A stretch of 40,000 bases of DNA, taken from the NCBI GenBank assembly GCA_905221605.1, contig CAJNDS010002546.1, positions 925,544-965,543 on the forward strand. Reading direction: 5' to 3'. A program made the translations under genes and the position numbers. Positions 13,171 to 20,561 of the stretch are shown here, one piece after another (the first letter of the stretch is position 1; the number at the start of each line of letters is the position of its first letter). This stretch comes from Symbiodinium natans (lineage: Eukaryota > Sar > Dinophyceae > Suessiales > Symbiodiniaceae). The notes under the pieces are model-generated. The model saw only the letters and a program-made list of their open reading frames with translations. It had not been told where the DNA came from and searched no databases.

Positions 13171-15390
13171 TATTGAACTCTATTGTAACATGCGTCGAGC
13201 TCCTCGGGGTGGAACAATTTGGAACATTATGCACAAAGCCACTGACTGAGATGCCGAGAACGCAAACCACTGAAACCCCAACATCAGGAACGCAAGCGTA
13301 GCTCTGCCTGATCTAAGGAATCCCACTGAATCCCACGAAAGCCCAGCTGCCAGACTTTCGTTGACCTTGCAAAGTTTACGGCGCGCTTCATCGCCATCTC
13401 CTCGAGAGGCTTTTAGGGCATTTGGGGCTGCTCGGGTTTACCGCGCGGCCTAAGCTTGTCTAAGACTACCCAGGCTAAGACTAGACAACCGAGCTTGAGG
13501 AAAACTGAAGGAAGGCTCGAGAGCGGTCGCACAGGTCCGGAAACGATGTTGGGCTGATTTAGCAGAGCAGTCCGCCACTCGCAGTGTTTGAGGGGATGCC
13601 CTGGAGGATCGTCGAGGGATAAACAAACTGAGGGGTCTATAGTGACGCAGCAGGGGCTTAACGGGAACGCAACCTTGGTGAGCCCCCCTCAAAAAACCTA
13701 AGCCGACATTTGCCTTGGCCCACTGTTAGCATCTGTCTCCCCCTCAAGAAACTTCCACATCCGACATCCAAGAGGCATAGTCCGCGCCAAAGAACCGCAC
13801 AGGATCCATGCCTGCAGAGTGGTCAGGGTTGCAAGTTGTGGGTTTGCAGGTTTATAAGTTGGGATGCTCCCCCATATACTAACAGTCCTTCATCGGAATT
13901 ATACAATAGCGGGTACGATCATCCCTATTAGAGACTGTTAGCAAAGGGGGAAACATCCTAATTGATAAGTTCATGAGGTTGAGAGTCTACGCTTCTGGGA
14001 TGTTGGGCATCATTCGGCTCGGCCTCAAGCCGAAATGAACCCAGAAAGCTGCTGACGCGGATGTAGGATTCGAAATTTTGGGGGTTGCAAGCCATCCTTG
14101 ACCCCTGCAAGCCCAAACACCCAACACTTCTGCCTAAGCATGGCCCCGCCCCGCAAAAAATCCATCGCTAGGTCCAGTTTGGCCCTGCCAAGGCTTCTAA
14201 GGCAGTTCGGCCCGTCGGCTTAGGATCCTGTAGCTAGAACAGCTCTCACAGGCCCCCAAGATCCTTCAAGGCTGGCTCCCAAAGAGTTCAAAGACCACAC
14301 CCGAACCCATCTGTTGGTCAGAGCGGCCCCATTCTTTCCGCACGAACTTCAGGGGGCTTATGAACTCCATCGCCACAGCGGAGATGCGCACACGAGGCCT
14401 GCTTTCAGACGTTGAGCTCGAAAGGCAGAATACTACAACGAGGTCCGAATGAGCGAAATCTTGCTCACTAGTTTACAGCGCCTCGAACTTGGTCTGTGCA
14501 CTGAGGAGGTATGTAATGCTTTGGCACGCAAAGCGTGATTGCAGCAGTTGCACGTGGGAGCTGCCGGATTCAGGGCACGGAACTTCATTCATGAGGCTTG
14601 ACTTCGTTGCCTCGTCTGCGCAAAGAACTCCCAATCAAACTCCTCGCGCGAAGGCTTCGAAGCCCTCAGTCAGCACTTCACACCACGAAGCTGAGCATGG
14701 AAGGCACTCCCATGCTTCTGTGAGCCCTGAGACAGCAATGAAGTCCGGAACATGAAAACCTGGCTGAGCACAGGCCTGCAAGCATGCCAGGAGCCCGAAA
14801 GCACAAGGCAGCCTGAAACCCAAACTCCCCAACCCTGAAAGTCGGAGGCCACTGACAGCCTGATTTCCCGACCCCCTGACATCGAAGGCTTCTGCCACTC
14901 CTTGCCGACTGCACATGCACTAGCGGTCACAAGCGCCTCCCTGTAGCGATAAAATCAGGGCAAAAAGAGCCAGTCGAGACACCGATCGTCCAATGTGCAA
15001 ATGCATCGTGGCTGGATTCCGGCGGCCTGGAGTGAGGCCGGGCGATCAATTACCATAATCGGCAGAATCATGTCTTGCAACCGTTTTGGACCGCTTTCCT
15101 AGCAGAATGGCCTCCCTCCTCCTCCCTGGCGTGTTTTACTCTCGCTCTCTCGCTAATCTCTCAACGCTAGAGCTACCCTTGAATATTCTGAGTCGCAACC
15201 TTTCAAGTGCATGCCTCAAGAGAGACGGAAAGCTCCGCCCATTGGTAAAGACAAACAAACGAAGCCAATCACAGACCATGAAACCTAACTTGCATGTGTT
15301 AATATGTTAAACGTGCAAGACCTTGGGGATCTAGACCCGGCGGATCCAGACCCCCGGGCTTCAAGGAACTTTTCCGGAAGGGGACAGGAG

Positions 15391-15424
15391 TCCTCTCTCT
15401 CTCTCTCTCTCTGTCTCCCTCTCT
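15391..15424. repeat. CT microsatellite
   Basis: (TC)n run with a TGTCTCCC interruption, the same class as the one near 8261. Confidence 0.8.
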
Positions 15425-15676
15425 CGCTCCAAGTTTTGAATCTAGGCTCGCATCGGCTGCCAGAATGCAAGTATCGAGGTATCCCCGTCAAGTGACACTG
15501 CAAGCGAAGTAGGCACAACCTTGAGGCACAACAACGCCCCTAAACCCGAAACAGCCCTAAGCCCACCCATACTCGACCCACCTCCAACTGGCGGGTGGCA
15601 TGGCATGCGAAGTGATTGCCAAAGCTCCTGAGTGGTGGCTCTTTGGATGCCAGGGGCTCTTGGCTTGTGCCGGTTT

Positions 15677-15750
15677 TTTGCCACCCGTCTAGCAGACCCC
15701 CTGTGGGATCACTCCGCAGGGAACAGTAAACCTGCCACCCGCCTAGCTGA
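15677..15750 (+). repeat. Dispersed motif, copies 4 and 5 in tandem
   Basis: Two copies about 54 bases apart: TTTGCCACCCGTCTAGCAGA at about 15677 and CCTGCCACCCGCCTAGCTGA at 15731-15750. They are followed almost directly by a telomere-type tract. Confidence 0.6.
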
Positions 15751-15760
15751 GCCCAGAGGG

Positions 15761-15788
15761 TTTATGGTTTAGGGTTTAGGGTTTAGGT
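15761..15788 (+). repeat. Interstitial telomere-type repeat (TTTAGGG)n
   Basis: About four TTTAGGG units on the plus strand, the last one degenerate. Short internal tract. Confidence 0.75.
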
Positions 15789-16822
15789 TCACCAGTGTGC
15801 TCAGGGTGGCCAATTGGCAACGGCCACGCAAGAACTGAATAAACAGAATAAACACAAGAATGGCGACCAATCCTGTCCTTTCTTGAAAAAACATAAGAGC
15901 TGTTTTCACAATTCAATTCGCCGACGAACCGTTTTGAATATTTCTAGTTCTGGACCCTACAAACCCCAAAGTGTCCCAAAGCCAGATGCAGCTGATCGAG
16001 CACTGACGGGCACCAAGCTGCCAGCCGACAATCACCAACTCTGATGCATCGTAGGACCTCCCGTATGAAGAAGACTCAGAAAAGGCCCGCCCAGCATCGA
16101 GTTTTTTCAAGTTTGTGGCTTGACAGGCTTTGCTTTACCACCTGCCTAGCTGACTGACTCATGTGGCCCAGTTGAAGTTTCTGAAATCTTCAAGCCGAAG
16201 GAATTCTACCGTGCCCTGCCCCCCCTCCCCTACTGCGCTCTGCGACTGCCATAGGAACCCCCCCCCCCCCCCAACCGCAAGAAAACCTTCAGCAAAGTAG
16301 AATGGAACCGCCATCGAGCCGCCCTAACCCCAGCACACCCCCAACTCCCCCCCTCAAGCACCGACCAGAAGAGTCGCGGGGTCCAGGAAATGAGGAGGAG
16401 GCGAATAAAGCACACAAAGCTGTAAGGTTTACTAACACTGTCAGCTGAGGTACGTCTCGCGGAGGAGATGTGTAAGCCATGGGGTGGAGACCAGGTTCTG
16501 GGCAACGGAGAGCAAGCCTTGGAGCCTTAGCGCAGGGTGATTCGGGGGACACCGTGAGGCTCAGGGTTTCAAGGGGCTACAAGGCATTCTTAAAGGGGTC
16601 CCGCGCCCACGACGACAAGCTTGGCCGAGGGCCACAAGAATCCCAGAGGGGGGGTCCCCCCAAAAAAAGTTGCAGAGTCTCCTGCTACCTGCGGGCTGCC
16701 TCAAGGGATGCTACACTCGGCTGTTAATGGCGGTCGGCCTTCTTCAACTGGAAAACCCCATCCACTCAATACCAGGTCTCAAGATCCTATGTTGGAGCCA
16801 CAGCACACGCATGTATACGTAT
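15789..16822. other. Non-coding stretch, no gene recognised
   Basis: Contains copy 6 of the dispersed motif (about 16135-16153) and a 15-base poly-C run (16258-16272). No protein-like frame is recognised. Confidence 0.45.
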
Positions 16823-16885
16823 TATGTATGTATGTATGTATGTAGGTACCTACATATATATATATATGTATATGTATGCATGTAT
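16823..16885. repeat. ATGT/TA microsatellite flanking the 5' LTR
   Basis: (ATGT)n followed by (TA)n, ending in TATGCATGTAT directly against the LTR. A similar TA/TATC tract continues past the 3' LTR from 34219, so the element probably inserted inside one microsatellite. Confidence 0.85.
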
Positions 16886-16947
16886 TGTGAGCAGGTCTAT
16901 GCACGCACGCTGCATGTGCCAAGCTGCCAGGGCCAGTACTGTAGTAG

Positions 16948-16970
16948 TTTTCCTTTGCATGTAGAGTTTT
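16948..16970 (+). promoter_or_regulatory. Possible dinoflagellate-type TTTT promoter element in the LTR
   Basis: Two TTTT boxes (16948-16951 and 16967-16970) lie about 16-38 bases upstream of the spliced-leader-like motif. TTTT has been proposed as the dinoflagellate replacement for TATA. Placement is suggestive only; no transcription start is known here. Confidence 0.25.
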
Positions 16971-16985
16971 GCAATTCGCATCAAT

Positions 16986-17004
16986 GCCAATGTTTTGGCT
17001 CAAG
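16986..17004 (+). promoter_or_regulatory. Spliced-leader-like motif in 5' LTR
   Basis: GCCAATGTTTTGGCTCAAG. The dinoflagellate spliced leader ends GTAGCCATTTTGGCTCAAG. The LTR matches its last 12 bases exactly (TTTTGGCTCAAG) and the preceding GCCA, with three bases (ATG) inserted between. It may be a relic of a trans-spliced transcript that was reverse transcribed. The same sequence is at 34019-34037 in the 3' LTR. Confidence 0.6.
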
Positions 17005-17187
17005 TACCGAGCTTGTGCCTTTGAGCACGGTAGTTTCGTACAGTAGCTCTTAGGTTGCTGTGCGGTCCGACCGGACGCACTCAGGCGTAGCTGCACAAGT
17101 GCTTGAACTCGCGAAGTCGTAAAACAGCGTGACCGGGCTGTGATTGCATTGGCTTAGTGCAAGTCCAGTGCTGGTCGACTTCACAAT

Positions 17188-17205
17188 TGGGGGCTGTTCT
17201 GGGAA
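17188..17205 (+). promoter_or_regulatory. Candidate primer binding site
   Basis: TGGGGGCTGTTCTGGG starts two bases after the LTR terminus, the usual place for a tRNA primer binding site beginning TGG. The complementary tRNA 3' end would read CCCAGAACAGCCCCCA. I cannot assign the tRNA. Confidence 0.5.
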
Positions 17206-17289
17206 ACGTACAGCTCTTGTGCCTACGGCCCGAGTGGGCAAGCATTGCTTTGCTTGTCTGTCGCGGTCCGTGACCTGGACGCGTGGACT

Positions 17290-17373
17290 GTGTGCCACGC
17301 TTGCGGCCTGTTAACCAAGGCGCGGCGCTTCGTGTGCCACGCCTGCGGCCTGCTAACCAAGGCGCGGCGATGT
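17290..17373 (+). repeat. 42-bp tandem duplication around the gag start
   Basis: Two nearly identical 42-bp units, each carrying TGCGGCCTG..AACCAAGGCGCGGCG, end at the ATG at 17370. If translated from the upstream ATG at 17283 they give a repeated peptide (VPRLRPxNQGAA). This favours the second ATG as the real start and makes the repeat part of the leader. Confidence 0.7.
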
Positions 17374-20300
17374 CCGCAGAGGTTGCAGGTCAGGCCGAGG
17401 GCGTCACCCTCCTCGAAGCGATCGAGGGTGGTGACGTTCCCTATCCCGAGCGGATGAGCTACGTCGCTTGGCTTAAGTGGCGTAGGGAGACCGGCAGTCG
17501 TCCGTTGTCCAAGCGGGATGGGGTTAGCACAACGCCAGAGCAGGAGGCGGCTCTCTGGCGAAAGGTCATGAAGTTCCTCCACGACGCCGAAGGCGAGGAC
17601 GAGGAGGAAGAGGAAGAAGAAGAGGACTCTGAGCTAGTCCCTGAGGCCTCGGGCGCTGGAGGCGACAGTCCGCCGCGGGTGGACGTCAGCGCCGCGGCTA
17701 GGGAGCTGGCCATGGTCCCTACCGGTGCTGCCTATGTCCCTGCTACGGCACCAGGGTCCCGCCCGGCGGGACCGTCCGGTCCGCCGTCGACAGCAGGTTC
17801 AGTGCCAGGCACCGCAGAGGGCTTGCAGGCGGAGCTGCGCGCGATTTTCCGTCCAGACCAGGAACCGGTCGCGGACTACTTGACGCGCGTTTCGCGGATT
17901 GTCCTCGCGCTCAAAGCGCATGGAGTCACGGTGAGCTCCCGTGACCTCGACGCCTTGAGCACCAAAGCCACCCTCCTTGCGGATGAGTTCTCGAAGATAG
18001 GCGGGGACTGGCATCCGACAAAGATGGTCCGTCGGCTGCGGACCAGGTTCTCGGTCGCGGCTTTGCGCGGTGGCGAGGACCCCGAAGACGCAGAGGAGAT
18101 TCAGCGTGAAATCCAATGCATCGGGGAGCTTATCCTCGCGCTAGGGGGAAAAGAAAGCTCGAGCCAAGAGAAGGTTTGGAGCTCCCCGTCCGATGTGCCA
18201 GTTGAAGCCGTGGGGCCGCGTTCCCCAGGGCTCCCACAGCCTGCGACTGCAAGTGGGTTGGGGGTAGGTTTGGACCGTGGAGGTTTGCACACTGCTGAGG
18301 TTGCAGGTGGTCCTTCCGCGGCCCGTGACCTGGGCGCGACGGACGGCGATTCCCCTTTGCGCGCAAAGCTCGCGGCGCTGGAGATGGAGATAGAAGCCCT
18401 GAAGCGAGGTTCAGACGGCGGAGGTTCGCAGACCGGGTCCCAAAACCCGGCGGGCGATTTCGCCGCCGCACTCGCCGCCCAAACTGAAGCGCTGAAAGAA
18501 GCGTTAGCGCAAAGGGGCGGGCAAAGCTCCATAACGACGGTCAAAACTGACCTCACGTGGCCGACGCTGACCGACGACAAGTCGGACGCGCGAGACGTTG
18601 TCCTGTTCTACGAGGAGTTCGAGGACGTCTGCGCGCTCGCCAACAACTGTCGCGGTATGAGTGCGCGCGAGAAGCTGCTAGCGCTACGCGGGCGCTGCCG
18701 CGGCTCGCGCATGAAGACGTACACGAACGCCTACCGCGCAGCGTGGAAGTCGGGAGAGGTTCTCTCCGACCCACAGGCAGTGTACGACCGCATCAAGAAC
18801 AAGCACTTGATGTTCGGGGAATCGCGGGAGGAAAGAGAAGTCCGCGTGGATGGTGAGCATGCCTCCCTCGCTAAGGGCAAGCTCACAGGCCACCAATTCG
18901 AGCCTTTGTTTGAGGCGTCGATCGCGGACCTTGAGGCGGTGGGTCTTGGGAAGACCCCACGAGAGTTGTATCTCTCGTACCTCCGCAAGATGCCCCCGTA
19001 TCTCCAAAAGGAGATACGTAACGACAAGCGGTTGTGGCCCGGCGATCCCAAGGACGGCGGGCTGAGAGGGCCGCAGACTTGGGAGGAGAGCCACAAAGTC
19101 GTCTTGGAGTACGAACAGAGGGAAGCAGCGCACCGGGCTGTTTCCCACTCTGTGTACTCCACGACCGGCTCTCCAAGCGCGGACCCGTCGGTCGCGCTAG
19201 CCGAGGCTCAGAAGGAGATTCGGAGCCTCAAGGCCGCCGCGAAGGCTGCTGCGAAGGGAGCAGCTGCCGCGGCCAAGGCTGGCGCGGATCACACGTTTGC
19301 CGCTGCGTCGAAGGGAGCTGGCAAAGGAGCGGACAAGAAGATCTGCTTCCACTTTCGCGACCACGGGAATTGCCCGAAAGGGGATGCCTGCCCGTACAGC
19401 CACGACAAGGAGCTTCGCAGAAAAGCTCTCGCGGCCAAGAAGGGTGACCAAACCTTTGCCACGGCGAAAGGCAAGGGCAAAGGGAAGGGAGGTGGCAAGG
19501 CAAAGGCCAGCGCTAAGCCTAAGGCTGCGGCCAAAGGCGCGGCAAAGCCACCAGGCACTGTTTGCCCCTTTTTCTCCAAGAATGGGTCGTGCAAGAAAGG
19601 AGCCAGCTGCGACATGGTCCACAACCTGACGACCTCAGGAGGGACGCCGGCCTTGCCTGCCAACTGGGCCGCGCCCTCCGGTGCTTCCATGTCCAACCCC
19701 TTCGCCGCGTTCAGTGTCCAGATAGGCAGCTCAGGCGTCCAGGCAGGCGTCTCAGGAGCCGCAGGACGCGCCGCGGTGCAGCAGCACGCGCTTCCGTTGA
19801 GCAAGGGCGGGCGGGACAAGTTCGCCACCCTGGACGATCTGCCGAAGGACTGGTGGAACCTGGCGGACAACGAGCCAGGAGGCTACCAGTACAGAACGGT
19901 AGTCCAGGTGCTCGACCGTAAGGTCGAGTGCATGCTCGACGGATGCGCCGGCGCAAACCACGTGACCGAGGAACTTGTGGTGGGCATGATGAACCGGGCT
20001 GCAGAGCTGGGGATCGGTACCGAAGATCCCGGCTTCCCGGTCGTGAGACTCGAGAAGTGGGTCCACCCCGAATATGTGCATGGCATTGCTTCGGGAGCCC
20101 CCGTTCCTCTGAAGGGGGCAGCAGTCTTGCGCGTCACGCTGCTGGAAGGCAGGACGGCGGACGACTGTCGCCCCAACACTGAAATTTTCGTGCGATGCAA
20201 AATCGCAGCCAGGGGAACGTCCGATTGGCACGGACTGATCCTCGGCGGCAGAGCGTTGGACTGCGCCGGAAGGATGGGCCTGGGCTTCAGGCCGGGTCCC

Positions 20301-20561
20301 GACTTTCACGTCCTCGACACGCTGGGAATCAGGATGCCCAGGTGCGAGGATCACAGCAAGACCCGGAAGGACAGGGCCTACGCCTTCGAAGCGCGGTTGT
20401 CGAGCCTGGACGACGCGTCATGCACCGAGCCTGGGGGCGGAAGTCGGGAGCTCCTCCGCTACGACGGGGAAGAGCCTCTCGAGCTCTCGCCAGGCGACGG
20501 GGTGCTGGTGCCTGTCGTGCGGGAGCCCGGGTCTCCGCAGAGGGATCCCTGTCCGAGGTAG
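17370..20561 (+). CDS. ORF1: Gag with two CCCH zinc fingers and aspartic protease
   Basis: Structural polyprotein, about 1063 aa from the ATG at 17370; the frame has an earlier ATG at 17283 and residues here are numbered from that one. N-terminus is acidic (Glu run near 100-115). A retrotransposon Gag core lies at about 426-610 (WPTLTDD ... FYEEFEDVCALAN ... YLSYLRKMPPYLQKE). Ala/Lys-rich linkers then flank two C-x8-C-x5-C-x3-H fingers (C688/C697/C703/H707 and C761/C770/C776/H780), which replace the usual CCHC knuckle and probably bind RNA. A retropepsin-like segment follows, with DGCAGAN at D886 and a later ILGG motif. The frame ends shortly after the protease. A continuation of the same domain appears in ORF2 one frame back, so a -1 shift near 20515-20561 is likely. 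Confidence 0.88.
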   Translation: MSAEVAGQAEGVTLLEAIEGGDVPYPERMSYVAWLKWRRETGSRPLSKRDGVSTTPEQEAALWRKVMKFLHDAEGEDEEEEEEEEDSELVPEASGAGGDSPPRVDVSAAARELAMVPTGAAYVPATAPGSRPAGPSGPPSTAGSVPGTAEGLQAELRAIFRPDQEPVADYLTRVSRIVLALKAHGVTVSSRDLDALSTKATLLADEFSKIGGDWHPTKMVRRLRTRFSVAALRGGEDPEDAEEIQREIQCIGELILALGGKESSSQEKVWSSPSDVPVEAVGPRSPGLPQPATASGLGVGLDRGGLHTAEVAGGPSAARDLGATDGDSPLRAKLAALEMEIEALKRGSDGGGSQTGSQNPAGDFAAALAAQTEALKEALAQRGGQSSITTVKTDLTWPTLTDDKSDARDVVLFYEEFEDVCALANNCRGMSAREKLLALRGRCRGSRMKTYTNAYRAAWKSGEVLSDPQAVYDRIKNKHLMFGESREEREVRVDGEHASLAKGKLTGHQFEPLFEASIADLEAVGLGKTPRELYLSYLRKMPPYLQKEIRNDKRLWPGDPKDGGLRGPQTWEESHKVVLEYEQREAAHRAVSHSVYSTTGSPSADPSVALAEAQKEIRSLKAAAKAAAKGAAAAAKAGADHTFAAASKGAGKGADKKICFHFRDHGNCPKGDACPYSHDKELRRKALAAKKGDQTFATAKGKGKGKGGGKAKASAKPKAAAKGAAKPPGTVCPFFSKNGSCKKGASCDMVHNLTTSGGTPALPANWAAPSGASMSNPFAAFSVQIGSSGVQAGVSGAAGRAAVQQHALPLSKGGRDKFATLDDLPKDWWNLADNEPGGYQYRTVVQVLDRKVECMLDGCAGANHVTEELVVGMMNRAAELGIGTEDPGFPVVRLEKWVHPEYVHGIASGAPVPLKGAAVLRVTLLEGRTADDCRPNTEIFVRCKIAARGTSDWHGLILGGRALDCAGRMGLGFRPGPDFHVLDTLGIRMPRCEDHSKTRKDRAYAFEARLSSLDDASCTEPGGGSRELLRYDGEEPLELSPGDGVLVPVVREPGSPQRDPCPR
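18556..19125 (+). other. Gag core domain within ORF1
   Basis: About 190 residues with the helical, Trp/Tyr-spaced pattern of retrotransposon Gag capsid regions: FYEEFEDVCALANNC, LLALRGRCRG, YDRIKNKHLMFGE, then LYLSYLRKMPPYLQKEI. Presumably assembles the particle. The assignment rests on pattern and position ahead of nucleic-acid-binding fingers. Confidence 0.7.
19890..20330 (+). other. Retropepsin-like aspartic protease domain within ORF1
   Basis: VECMLDGCAGANHVTEELV matches the retropepsin active-site strand. DGCAG stands where most have DTGA or DSGA, with D886 as the likely catalytic Asp. About 110 residues later WHGLILGGRALD matches the hydrophobic-ILG motif that follows. Would cleave Gag and Pol. 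The unusual Gly-Cys after Asp may mean altered or lost activity. Confidence 0.65.

Larger units (their letters stand above)
12495..15760. other. Non-coding stretch, no gene recognised
   Basis: No convincing coding region. It contains copies 2 and 3 of the dispersed motif (12621-12640 and 12713-12733), a 14-base poly-C run (12941-12954), a G/C-rich fold-back (about 13062-13170), a (TC)n run (about 15391-15424), and copies 4 and 5 of the motif. Frames of 80-93 codons near 14489-14930 occur on both strands and look fortuitous. Confidence 0.45.
16886..17185 (+). repeat. 5' LTR, 300 bp
   Basis: Begins TGTGAGCAGG and ends CTTCACA, giving the terminal inverted repeat TGTGA/TCACA typical of integrase-processed LTRs. 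Compared by eye with the 3' LTR it differs at 16920, 16962-16964, 16979 and 16981. The 204 bases from 16982 to the end are identical. It contains a spliced-leader-like motif at 16986-17004. Confidence 0.95.

Noticed and set aside
16670-17053. 127-codon frame crossing the microsatellite into the 5' LTR
   Set aside because: Runs through (ATGT)n/(TA)n, giving Tyr/Ile/Val/Cys repeats; it is not a gene.
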